DNA of 64,000 bases from Deltaproteobacteria bacterium (lineage in GTDB: Bacteria > Lernaellota > Lernaellaia > JACKCT01): the NCBI GenBank assembly GCA_027493875.1, contig JAOSJX010000002.1, positions 136,606-200,605 on the forward strand. The letters run 5' to 3'. Each line of letters begins with the position of its first letter. Positions within the stretch are counted from its first letter, which is position 1. Positions 50,365-60,484 of the stretch are shown piece after piece. Under the pieces are notes generated by a model. The model was given only the letters and a program-made list of their open reading frames with translations, did not search any database and was not told where the DNA came from. A program made the translations under genes and the position numbers.

Positions 50365-50859
50365 ATGGCCGACAAAGTCCGCAAATCCGACGCCGAGTGG
50401 CGCGAGCAGCTTACGCCGGAGCAATACAAGGTCACGCGCAAAAAAGGCACCGAACGCGCGTTCACCGGCGAGTATCACGACAGCAAGGAGGCGGGGGTTT
50501 ACCGGTGCGTTTGTTGCGGGCAGGAACTGTTTAACGCGGACGAAAAATTCGACTCCGGCACCGGCTGGCCGAGCTTTTGGAAACCCGCCGACGACGGCGC
50601 GGTGGACACGGAAACCGACCGCAGTTTTTTCATGAAACGCACGGAGGTTTTGTGCAGCCGCTGCGACGCGCATCTCGGCCACGTCTTCGACGACGGCCCC
50701 GCGCCCACCGGAATGCGTTACTGCATCAACTCGGCGGCGCTCAAACTGGAGAAGAAGCTAGGGTGGCTACAGGCTACAGGTTACAGGCAACAGGTTACAG
50801 GTTACAGGCTACAGGCTACAGGAATCGGATGCGCCGGAACTGTGGACCGTCAACTGTAG
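50365..50859 (+). CDS. msrB: Peptide methionine-R-sulfoxide reductase MsrB with repeat-encoded tail
   Basis: A 164-residue protein. Zinc ligands are in [11 protein letters not shown] and [13 protein letters not shown]; the catalytic Cys is in [19 protein letters not shown] is the substrate loop. MsrB reduces Met-R-sulfoxide in damaged proteins. The natural end is expected about KLGWL (50768). The frame then reads through a TACAGG repeat to 50859 ([17 protein letters not shown]), so the last 30 residues are probably junk that translation tolerates. The start is at [12 protein letters not shown]. Confidence 0.93.
   Translation: MADKVRKSDAEWREQLTPEQYKVTRKKGTERAFTGEYHDSKEAGVYRCVCCGQELFNADEKFDSGTGWPSFWKPADDGAVDTETDRSFFMKRTEVLCSRCDAHLGHVFDDGPAPTGMRYCINSAALKLEKKLGWLQATGYRQQVTGYRLQATGIGCAGTVDRQL
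50767..50822. repeat. TACAGG(C/T) tandem repeat
   Basis: About eight imperfect copies of TACAGGT/TACAGGC extend the msrB frame. It is the same style of gene-3' simple repeat as at 735, 11080 and 28370 but with a different unit. Confidence 0.75.
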
Positions 50860-50880
50860 GCTGTTGGCGACGCACCGCCG

Positions 50881-51329
50881 TCAGGCGGATTTTCCGTTGT
50901 CGTAAATCGCAACGGCTTCCATTTCGATCAGCAATTCCGGCCGGCAAAGCTTCGTCTCGACACCCACGCTCGCCGGGAAGCGTTCCAGTCCCACCGACGC
51001 AAAAACTCGCCGCGCAGTTTGCTGACGATCTCGTAATCGCGGTCGATGTCGCGGTGATAGAACGTCGTGCGCACGACTTCGTTCCACGTCGCGCCTTCCG
51101 CTTCGAGTAGTGTCGTGACGTTTTTGAACATGCGTTTCGTTTGCGCTTCGATGTCCCCAATGTGGATGCTGCGCCCCGCCTCGTCCACGCTGGCGGTGCC
51201 GGAAATAAACAGGATCGTCACGTCTTTGATGTCGACGCGGAACGCGCGGGAAAATGGGACGGGCTTGTCATAATCGTACGCCTCGTTCAACACGCTCGGC
51301 GCGCTGACGGGCCGTCGTTCCACACTCAT
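50881..51329 (-). CDS. RidA/YjgF-like protein (frameshifted)
   Basis: About 150 residues. MSVERRPVSAPSVLNEAYDY, VTILFISGTASVDEAGRS and TTLLEAEGATWNEVVRTTFY are typical of the Rid/YjgF fold; members such as RidA deaminate reactive enamine/imine intermediates. After a shift near 51000, GVETKLCRPELLIEMEAVAI closes it with the standard P-ELLIEMEAVA end. Start with GGAGC upstream of ATG. Length is that of the longer Rid clade. It may belong to a Rid7-like or 2-aminomuconate-type subgroup; this is not decided. Confidence 0.8.
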
Positions 51330-51376
51330 CCGAAGGCTCCTTTCTTTTCTTTCACTTCCACTTCGGCCCGCGCAAA

Positions 51377-51961
51377 CTAGCCCGAACGCGCGGCGTCGGC
51401 AAGGCCGCGAGACGTCGCGACGGTGCGGAACGCGCCGTACGCCACGGCGAGATAGGCGCCGAAATAGCCGGTTTCCAGATAGTAGTGCAATACCATTTCC
51501 GTTCCGAACAACAGCTTGAGCACGTAGATCGTGTCCGTCACGCCGTAGAGTCCCAATCCGACCGCGGACCAGAACACCGCGGGAATTTCCGCCCCAGCGG
51601 ATTGCGCAACGCGCGCGGCACCGAGCACGGCCAACGCAAGGAATCCGATATCCAGGACGGCGAAGACGAGGGCAATCCAATACTCCGGCGCGACACCGCT
51701 TCGCCGTCCCGTCACGGCCACCAACGCCGCGGCAATCGCCGCCGCCATTCCGACGGCTTTGACGATCGGCGCCCCTTTCAAGCCGTTAAAAAACGCCGCG
51801 GCGAGCCAAATGATCATCGCGGCGCGGCCGGCCCACCAAATCGCCGTCGCCGCCGAAAGCGCCAAATCTTCCACCCCGAAAAACGTATTCTGGACGAAGA
51901 AAACAACTTCGCCCGCGAACAAGAGGCCGACCGCCACGGCGAGTTCGCGAAACGCGGTCAC
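51377..51961 (-). CDS. Small polytopic membrane protein
   Basis: About 194 residues with five or six hydrophobic helices (LAVAVGLLFAGEVVFFVQNT, IIWLAAAFFNGLKGAPIVKA, YWIALVFAVLDIGFLALAVL). I start it with GTG at 51961, which overlaps the stop of the upstream gene as GTGA. The other reading is a single fused gene with a base error. No motifs recognised. Confidence 0.5.
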   Translation of the reverse strand: MTAFRELAVAVGLLFAGEVVFFVQNTFFGVEDLALSAATAIWWAGRAAMIIWLAAAFFNGLKGAPIVKAVGMAAAIAAALVAVTGRRSGVAPEYWIALVFAVLDIGFLALAVLGAARVAQSAGAEIPAVFWSAVGLGLYGVTDTIYVLKLLFGTEMVLHYYLETGYFGAYLAVAYGAFRTVATSRGLADAARSG

Positions 51962-52191
51962 TGAAATCCTCGGACTCTCGCGGCTTTCCAAAGCAAGACA
52001 AGGCCGGCCACGGCCAACGACGACGTGGCGATCTGGTTCAGATTGAGCGCGAGTGCGTAGCTCTCGTCGGAGAGCGGCACCAGATGATACTTGTAAATCG
52101 TCACGCCGATGAAACTCAACGCGAAGTAGGCGAGCGCCAGACGCGCAAAAACGGCGGCGCGGTCGGAACGTAATTGAATCGGCGCGGGCAT
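51958..52191 (-). CDS. Small membrane protein coupled to the preceding entry
   Basis: About 77 residues. MPAPIQLRSDRAAVFARLAL then about two helices (ALAYFALSFIGVTIYKYHLV and IATSSLAVAGLVLLW). The stop overlaps the next GTG. These two may be the halves of one 270-residue protein split by an indel, or a coupled pair. Function unknown. Confidence 0.45.
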   Translation of the reverse strand: MPAPIQLRSDRAAVFARLALAYFALSFIGVTIYKYHLVPLSDESYALALNLNQIATSSLAVAGLVLLWKAARVRGFQ

Positions 52192-52234
52192 CACAAGGAC
52201 CGCACGTTAGCACAGCGGCGCGCGGGCCGACAAT

Positions 52235-52262
52235 TTGATAAACGCCTCGGGGCGGCTATACT
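52235..52262 (+). promoter_or_regulatory. Promoter TTGATA-N16-TATACT
   Basis: TTGATA at 52235-52240 and TATACT at 52257-52262, a good pair. The transcript would carry a leader of about 45 bases to the ATG at 52316 of the cytochrome gene and would drive the cluster to about 60.4 kb. Confidence 0.5.
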
Positions 52263-52315
52263 GCGAACCCACCGGGATTGTTCGGAAAATCGGCCGCCCC
52301 GCGGCGTGGAGACGA

Positions 52316-53671
52316 ATGAGCGAATCAGAGCCGAAGCGTGGCTTCCCGCGCTGGGCGCACGGCGTCATTCTGAGCGTTACCGCGGCGCTCACCCTGCTGT
52401 TCCCCTATCGCTTCTCGCGCATTCTCGCCCTCGATCTCGAAGCCTACCTATACAATCAATATCAGTTCTATCTCCTGATGCCGCAGGAATGGGCGGACTG
52501 GGGCCGCCTCGCCGTCCGCTACGCCGCCGTTCCCTACGCCCTGCTCCTCATCGCCGCGCTGATCTACAAGGCCTCCGCCCGTGTTTGGAGCGCTGAAAAT
52601 CCGCTTGCCGCGATCCCGCGGCGCACCGCTCGGTGGATGGGCGCCGCCGTCCTGGCGCCGGTTCTGGCGGCGTCGTGGCTTTACGCGCAAGCGCTTTCCA
52701 TGTGGCTCGCCGTCGAAGCTTTTTGGTGGATCGAGTGGTACGCCGCGATCTACCCGACGATGGAACAAATCCTCTACAGCGGCCCGATCTTCGTCACACC
52801 GGGCATTGTAACGTTCTCGATTCTGTTTCTTTTGTGGGCGTGGCCGCGCGCCGCCGTGGACGAACGCCATTCCTTCGTCCTCCGCGCGCTGCGAGGTGCG
52901 TTCGTGGTTATCGCCCTCCCCTTCCTCGCCGCGGTTCTCGCCGGATCGACGCACGCCGCCCGCGTTTACACCGCCCCCGGCATCGACACCTTCGAAAACC
53001 GCTGCGAACAGTGTCACGCCCGATCGCAACCGCTCTACTACATCAAAACGCCCGCCGAATGGCGCCGCACCGTGGACCGCATGGCGAACTACAATTTACC
53101 GCCTCTCTACGAAGGGCCGGAAGACGCCGTCCTTCCCTTCACGCAAACGGAAAAAGAAGAGGCCCTGCTGTTCGTGACGGCGATGCGCTCGTTCTCCGAC
53201 CGCTGGACCTTCATCACGCGGTGCGTCCGTTGTCATACCGTCGACCGCTTCGGTTGGGAAAACCGCCGTCCCGAAGACTGGGCGCGCATCACCGGCCGCA
53301 TCGCCCGCTGGTCACCGTACTACTACCGGCCCGACGTCCGCGATCAGATCGTCCATCACCTCACCGCGACCTATTCCGATAGCGAAGCGACCCACGGCCT
53401 CGACCGCGAGCAATACGAGCGATGGATGCGCCTTGAAGCCCGTTGCGCGTCGTGTCACTCTTTATCGTTGGAGGCCGATCGTTACCGGAAGGCATCCGCC
53501 AAGGAATTAGACGACATGGTCGCGCGGATGGAAGAACGCATGACAACGCCCCTTACGGACCGCGAGCGGACCGAAATCGTACAATCCTACAAAGAAGCGA
53601 TCGCGGACCCGGACGTTTTCGACCGCGTGTTCCCGCACGACCGCCCGACGGAAGGAGAAACGGCCCCGTGA
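52316..53671 (+). CDS. Membrane-anchored triheme c-type cytochrome
   Basis: A 451-residue protein. The first half holds four or five membrane helices (AHGVILSVTAALTLLFPYRF, LAVRYAAVPYALLLIAALIY and others). The second half is soluble with three CxxCH heme sites: CEQCH (about residue 229), CVRCH (303) and CASCH (377). It is preceded by a promoter, and its stop overlaps the GTG start of the next gene (GTGA, 53668-53671). Its paralogue at the right edge shows the same coupling. Electron carrier for an unknown reaction. Confidence 0.82.
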   Translation: MSESEPKRGFPRWAHGVILSVTAALTLLFPYRFSRILALDLEAYLYNQYQFYLLMPQEWADWGRLAVRYAAVPYALLLIAALIYKASARVWSAENPLAAIPRRTARWMGAAVLAPVLAASWLYAQALSMWLAVEAFWWIEWYAAIYPTMEQILYSGPIFVTPGIVTFSILFLLWAWPRAAVDERHSFVLRALRGAFVVIALPFLAAVLAGSTHAARVYTAPGIDTFENRCEQCHARSQPLYYIKTPAEWRRTVDRMANYNLPPLYEGPEDAVLPFTQTEKEEALLFVTAMRSFSDRWTFITRCVRCHTVDRFGWENRRPEDWARITGRIARWSPYYYRPDVRDQIVHHLTATYSDSEATHGLDREQYERWMRLEARCASCHSLSLEADRYRKASAKELDDMVARMEERMTTPLTDRERTEIVQSYKEAIADPDVFDRVFPHDRPTEGETAP

Positions 53672-56560
53672 GATCGCGCCGAACCGTCGTCGTTCTCACG
53701 CTGATCCTCGCCGCCGCCGGCGTGGCCGCCGCCATTGCGGCGATCAGGAGCCGGCCCCGGGGGCAGGAAATCGTCTCGCGGACGTTCCCCTTCCCCTGGA
53801 CCGTCCGCGTCAAGGACATGCCGCAGGGCCTTGTCGCCGAACCGGGCGGCCACTGGCAACTCAAGTTCGATGCGGATGTGGACCTGTCCCGGCACGACGA
53901 GCGCTACGGCGTGTTCACGAGCCTTGTCGTCGGCGTCGCCGCGGAGCTGCGCTACGACGTGGCCGGCGCGTACCGGCAGGGCGCGTCCTCCTTTGCCGTC
54001 ACCGCGCGCTTTACGACCACCGGCATGCCCATCGAGCGGCACGACGGCTGGCCGCGCATGCGCCTCGTGCAAGGCAAGGGCGGGTCGCCGTTCGAGGCGA
54101 TCTACGAGTACGAACTTCCCACCAGCGCCGACCGGCGTCACGCGTTTTCCGGTGCGCTCGACGTCGCGCTGCCCGAGGATACGCCGCCCGGCCACTACGA
54201 GCCGAAAATTTACGTTTTCGCCCGCGTCGCCGGCGTTAAAGATCCCATTCACCTCGCGCAATACGGCGAGAATTGGGCGGAGCGCGTTCCCCCCTCGCTG
54301 GCGCTCGTCAAAATCGGCCAGGCGGCGGACCCGCACATGCCGTGGACCATCATGGCCAAGTACCGCTACCGCGGGCAGGTCGGAACCTTGCCGCTTAAGG
54401 ACCGCAAAAACGTCGAAATTTGCGCGCGATCAGGATTTCCGGCGCCGTTCACGGTGCGCCCCGGAATCTATGACATCGCGCCGAGCTTTCCGACAATCTT
54501 TCCAAAGGAAAGCATGCCGCCCGTGGACGGGGGACTCGAGGTCGTTCCCGAAGCAATCCCCCATCACCTTCGTTTCGATGAAGGCATCGTTCGCGGCCGG
54601 GTTGAAGGACCTGACGGTACAATAAAGGATCTCGGTGAAAAGCCGATGGAAGGTCAAGGCGAAACGGGCCCCAACCTCCAGGGCGGCCCCTTCCGCGTGG
54701 ACATGTCGGAAACGGGGCGTTACCTCATTCACCTCACCGGGACCATCACCGAAGACACCGGGCGCTCATTCACCGGCGGCGGTACCTACGTGGTGTACAG
54801 CGCGATGCCGCTGTCCTTCTCGACATCGTGCAAACCGGGCAACAGTTTTCTCGTCGGCAACCGCTATCCCGCGAAGGTCAACGTCAATCCGCCGTTCCCG
54901 GCGGACGTGGACGTCATCGTCGATTACTATCCGAACTCCGACGCGTCGCGGAAAGTCCACTGGGAAGCGTCCGGCAAGGCTAACGTGTTCGGGCATTTCG
55001 TTCCGTACGATAAACCAATGATTGAATTCACCGAGCCGGGCGAGTACGTCAGTTATGTTACGACGCGTTACATCGACTCGCAGGGCCGCCTCTGGATGCA
55101 CAGCCAAACATCGTCGGGCGTCATCGCGCCGGAGGACGGGCCGCTCGAACTGCACGGCACGCGCACGTTTCCGTACGATATTCAGCTCTACAACAAGCAT
55201 TACGGCGGCGTAAAAATCTTTGCCGGCCGTCCCGACGTCAGTTCGTCGTTCTTGTCGTATACGCCCGCGCCGATGCCCGATCCCTACGCGCCCTACGATC
55301 CGCGGGATACGCTTTACATCGCGGCCAACGGATTTAACGAAAGTCTCGTCGAACCGCATCTTACGATGACGCTGCGCGATACGGATCTCGCGAAGCGCCT
55401 CCAGAAAGCGTATGCGCACCGCTCGATCCTCATTCCGCCGTCGATCCAGCCGAAGGTCGGCCGCTGGCACTACCTCCAGGACGTCGTGCAGGTCTCGACC
55501 GACAGCGCGGCGTGGTTTCCCGCGGACGACGAAAATCTGGACGAGTTGCCGATCCTCCCCGTCGGGAGCGACGGCTGGCACCCGTTCGCCTTTCCCGGAG
55601 AAGGAAGAGGTGGAGGCGTACACGTACCTCGGCGTCATTCGCCCCGGTTTCCCGGCGATGACCTCGGTGTACCAGTCCGACGCGATCGGCCTGTATTGGG
55701 TCGCGAGCCCCAACCGCTTCGGCCAGCACTTCAACACCGGTCCCAACGGCGATCTGCCCGGCGACATGTACCGCATCCAGGGCGGCGCCGTGCTGAAAGA
55801 TAAAGTCACCGGACAAAATTATTACGACGCGTACAGCGCCGGCATCGTCGTTGTGCCGAGCCAAGGGAACGCCGCCTCGATTCTTCCCCCGGCGAACGCA
55901 CGCTCGTTACGGCGAACGGGCGCGACCACAAGCTGTTCCTCTCCCAGGACACGCACGACACATTGGAGGTCGGCGAAAGCATGGGCTTCGGCGGCATTAT
56001 TTTTCCGGTGATTCCCGGCGCAAAGCTGACGTGGAGCGTCACGAAGCCGTCCGGGGACGTCGTCGAACTACCGGGCCGCGCGAATCGCCTCGGCGTCGTG
56101 CGCAGCTTCGGAGCGATTCCCGTTGACGAACCCGGTCTTTACCGCGTCAACGTGGACGTCCAATGGGGCGAGATGCACGGCGACGTTCCGGGAACTTACG
56201 ACGGGAGTTTCTGGCACTCCGCGGTTCCGGCGGACAATCCGGAAACGCTGTCGACGACGTTCGAAGGGCTGACGCGGGTCGATCCGACGACGCCGCTGCG
56301 CATTCCCGTTGTCGTGGCCGGCGGATCTACGCGACGTCAAAATCAACGTCGGCGTCCTTATGCCCGGCCGCGTGCTCGATCAGATTGAAGTGAAGCCGGA
56401 GGGCTCCTCATGGGAATACCCTTTCCACCCTCGGCAATTCGGCGTGCAACATTCGAACTTCGACGTACGCGACTTTGCCACCGGCGAATGGGAGTTGGCC
56501 GACACCGTCGTCATGCAGTTCTTCCTCGAGGCCGATGGTCCCAACGGCAAAGTTTTTTGA
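53668..56560 (+). CDS. Large exported protein, module copy A (frameshifted)
   Basis: About 963 residues, probably with an N-terminal anchor (RRTVVVLTLILAAAGVAAAI). It contains no motif of an enzyme I know, but is full of Gly and strand-forming residues with Ig-like pieces (VSSHFTA-like TTGMPIERHDGWPRM, GGGTYVVYSAMPLSFSTSC). It is paralogous to the protein at 60478-63572: both have YPNSD, TTRYIDxxGRLW, YTYLGVIRPGFP and NGDLPGDMYRIQGG. Shifts near 55605, 55895 and 56325. The GTG start overlaps the cytochrome stop. Presumably periplasmic and linked with the cytochrome. Confidence 0.6.
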
Positions 56561-56656
56561 TTCGCTGCGATTGATTCTGCGGGATGATACCTCTATCATT
56601 ATCGAGCGATGATGCGTCACGAGGAGATGATTCAGCATTCCAAATCATGAGGTCGG

Positions 56657-58603
56657 ATGGACGCGAAGACCTTAAGCGGTTATGCGGTCCGGGGGGCCGT
56701 TTTCGGCGCCGTCGGCCTCGCGGCGGGCAATCTCCTTTCGATCTGGACCTTCCCGGCGCCGCGCTCGTCGAACACGCCGTGTTCAAAATTGTGGCCGGCG
56801 TTTTTCTCGTTCTCACCGAGGAAGACTGGCGCGCCCCCGCCGCGGTGGGCGTGTTCCTATTGATCGGCGTCGCCTCGTTCGCGATCCGCAACGTGAAGCC
56901 TTCGGTCTGGCGGTCGTTCGGCGCGGCGTGTGCGCTCGGCCTGTTTGCCGGGCAGGTCGGATTCGTGACGCTGGGCGCGCTCATGGAAAAAGGAAGTGAC
57001 CGTCGCGGCTCTCGTCGCCGCGCTGTCGATGACCAGATTCGCCGCGCGCACCAACTCGACGGCGCCGGAACGCCGCGTCGGCCCACTCGGCCGTCTCTTC
57101 ATCGCCTTGTTTGCGCTCGGCTCCTGCTATTACATGTTCACGATTCTCGATACCAATCCGACCGGCTATCCCCTGCTTCGGTTTCTCAACCGGACCTTCG
57201 GCGATTCGTCCGAGGATACAAGCGCGCTCGCGACGGTTTTTCGGTTGGTGCTCGGGCTCGGCCTTCTTACTCTTTTTGGCGGCATTCCTCCGACGGCCCG
57301 AGATTCGGTCGCGCGCCTACCGCGCGGCCACGGCGTTTGCGGTCGGGGGGGCGTGATTTGGCTCTACCGCCACGGTCTCAACCGCGACGTCTCCATTTTC
57401 TCCGCCAGTCTTATCATCGGGTTCTGCGTTCTCGCCGCCGATCTCCTTCTCGAACACGGTTTCGGTTTGTTTCCGCGCCTGACCTGGGAACCCCAACACC
57501 TCCCGAAACGCATGATGTTTCTCTCCGTCGTCGCCCTGCTGGGCATGGGCCACGCGTACACGTATCGTATCTTCAACTGCTCGCGCACGCTCGGCGTCGA
57601 AGGTCTCGACCGCATTGCCGACGCGCCGGAAGTTTCCCGCGCCGTTTTCGACGGCGAACGGGACGCGCTGCTTCTCGTCTACCGAAGCGAGCAACGCATC
57701 GTCCGTCTCAATCTGAAGAATTGGCGTTTTCAGGATATCGATCCCGGTCCGTTGGCGGATCGCCGCCGCGAAACCGCACGGCATTTTGACGGGATCCCCG
57801 AGGATCTGATTTACATCCCGCAAAAAAACGTCTACGTCGCCACATTGAATCCGTTCCCGGATCTCGCGGCGCGCCTTCCGGAAAGTACGCGCGGCGCGTT
57901 GCGCGACTTGCTCGTTTTCATCGATCACGAAACCGCGAACGTGATCGACGTCGTTGCGATGCCGGACCTTTGCTGGATCAACAGTATCCGGTGGAACGAC
58001 GAGCGCGGCACGCTCTACATCGGTTGCGAGGACATCCCGCGCCTGCACGAATTCGACCTCGACGCGAAGCTGCATTGTCCGGTCGATGGACCTGCCGGAC
58101 GTCGGCGACATCCAGGATCTTGAAATCGACACCCGGACCGACCCGGAACGGCTCGACATCGTCTCCCTCTGGTTTTCCGACAAAGTATCCGAATTGGACG
58201 CCGAAACGTGGAACGTCTTGCGCCAAACGCGCATCGGCGGGGTCAATTACGAAACGGCGATCGCCCCGGCCGACAAGGCGCTTTTCGCCGGACGTTTCTA
58301 TGAATCGCGCGTCGTGAAAATCGACCTCGAGACGTTTCGCAAATCGGGCGTCTTCCGAACCGGCCTCGGCACGCGGGCGCTGGCGGTCGACGAGATAAGA
58401 AACCTGCTGCTCGCGGCGAGTATCTATGACGGAAACTGCGCATCTACGATTTTGAATCCGAAGCGCTTGAAGGCGAGCTTCCGGTCGGTGGCCACGTCAA
58501 GAGTCTCGCCTACGACGCGACTTCCGGCGCCGCGTATTTCGGCAGTCAATGCGGCCTCTTCCGGCTCGATGTGTTAGCTTATTTGAAATCGCTCGGACGT
58601 TAG
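56657..58603 (+). CDS. Polytopic membrane protein with C-terminal propeller-like half (frameshifted)
   Basis: About 648 residues. Eight or nine hydrophobic helices (SGYAVRGAVFGAVGLAAGNL, SIFSASLIIGFCVLAADLLL) are followed by a soluble domain with repeated phrases such as ALLLVYRSEQRIVRLNL, TLYIGCEDIPRLHEFDL, KALFAGRFYESRVVKIDLET and AAYFGSQCGLFRLDV, which look like NHL/YVTN-type propeller blades. Shifts near 56760, 56995, 58085, 58430. Same strand and operon as the cytochrome gene. Unknown role. Confidence 0.55.
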
Positions 58604-58608
58604 GGGTC

Positions 58609-60484
58609 GTGTTGCCGGCATTACCGGAAAAGGAATGGGTCCGTCCGGCGGCGGTTCTCGCCGCGGCCGCCGCGCTGTTTTCCGTCGCGATGTTTATTCA
58701 TCCGTCGGGTATCCGCAGCGACGACGACTTCCGCAACATGGACTGGCTCTCGACGCGCCTGTTCGACGCGCACCTCGCGCGCAGCGTCCGCGCGTTCGGT
58801 GAGTTTCCGCTCTGGTCGCCCTATTTCGGCGGCGGCTATCCGGTGTACCAACACCCGACGGACGGCTCCCTGACGCCGCTCGCCCTTCCCGTTCTCGCCT
58901 TCGGCGACGTCCCCGGCGTGAAGATCAATCTCTTCGCCCTTCTTTTTCTCGGGGCGTTCGGCGTTTACCTTTTGGCGCGCGATTCGTTGGAGCAGGACGA
59001 AGCCGCCGCGCTGTTTTCGGCGCTCGCCTATCTTTGCGCCGGCTGGTTTCCGTCGATGATGCTCGTCGGCTTCTACAATCTCGCGCTCTACCAACTCATC
59101 CCGCTGATTCTCTATTTTCTGGTCCGTGCGTCGCGGGAATGGCGCTACGCGATTCCGGCGGGTTTGTTGACCGCCTGGTTCGCAATGCTCTCGACCTGGG
59201 GTCTCATCGCGCTGGCGATTTTCTCCGGGCTCGTCGCCGTGTCCCGAGCCGTTCGCGGCCCGATCGCGAAGCCGCGCTTCGACGTCAAGCCGCTTCTTGC
59301 TCTCGCCGTGATGGGTATCGTCGGCGTCGCCGTGGCGTTCTTTAAACTCTCCGCGGTCGGCGTCCTCTCATCAAACAGCGCCTACCCTCACCTCTACGCC
59401 ACGCACGTCATCCGTTACGAAGACCGCGGCACGTGGGAAGTTTTCTACCAGGGCTTCGGTCACTTCCTGCACGCCGCTCTCACGCATCTTCCCGTTCACG
59501 CCCGATACAACGAATGGGGCTGGCCGACCACCGCGGAGTATGCGTTTCTCGGCATCCCCTGGCTCGCCTTCGCGTTGTTTCTTGTTGCCGTTTTCGCGCT
59601 GAAACAGCGCGCCCTGACGTGGCTCGTTCCCGGCTTTATCGTCTTCGCCCTCTGTTTCGGGCCGCACTTTCCGATCGATCTGTACCGCCTCACCTTCGAG
59701 CCGATCGAATTTCTTTCGCGCATCGGCGACTTCTTCAAGTACTTCAACTTCTTCATTCTGCTCGTCGTCGTCTTGCTTTCGGGAAGCGGCCTGCGATTTC
59801 TTCTGGATCGTTTTGAAAGCCCTCGCGCCAAACGCGTCGCCGCGGCCGTCGCTTTCGCATCGCTGATACCGTTCGCCGTCGCGCACGCGCGTCTTTTGTT
59901 CGAATTGTTCAAACGCGACGTGCCCGACCCGCCGCACGCGGAGGAGTTTTTCCAAGTCAAATGGCAAGAGACGAGCGACTTCGACAAACCCGGCATCGAC
60001 TACCGCGAACTGACCAGGCCCTTGGAGGCAACCGCTTACTATAATCTCAAACGCGGCGTCGGCGTCGTGGATTGGTACGCGGATCTGTACCTTCCCGAAG
60101 CGCCCGCACCGCGCCTGTTTTTGGACGATCCGACAACGCCCCGTGAGAACCCCGCGTATCGCGGCGAAATCTATTTTGAAAACGCCGACTCGGGCTCCGT
60201 CGAGCTTTTCGAGATACGCGCCAACACCATCCGCGCGCGCGTCCAAAACAACGCGCCCGCGCGTCTCATCGTCAATCAAAATTTCAACGAGTTTTGGAAG
60301 GCCGGCGAATACCGCGTCGAGCACTTCGAGGGCCTTCTGTCCCTCCCGATCGACGCACCCGGAACGCACGAAATCACGCTCCGGTTCGCGCCGACCCCGT
60401 TCTATCGGCGCCTGGCGTTCTCCGCGGGCGCGCTGATTTTTTTCGTTGGTCGTTTTCGTCGCGTCCGGACGAAAACGTCAATAA
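58609..60484 (+). CDS. Large polytopic membrane protein, YfhO/GT-C-like
   Basis: About 625 residues with about ten to twelve hydrophobic helices and a soluble C-terminus (RANTIRARVQNNAPARLIVN, then YRVEHFEGLLSLPIDAPG). The loop FPLWSPYFGGGYPVYQHPTD after the first helix, with acidic DDDFRNMDW before it, is like the periplasmic loop of YfhO-type GT-C enzymes. GTG start at 58609, 6 bases after the preceding stop. Read strictly the frame runs far into the convergent gene; a base shift near 60440 restores a hydrophobic end and a stop at 60482-60484, which I use. Confidence 0.6.
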
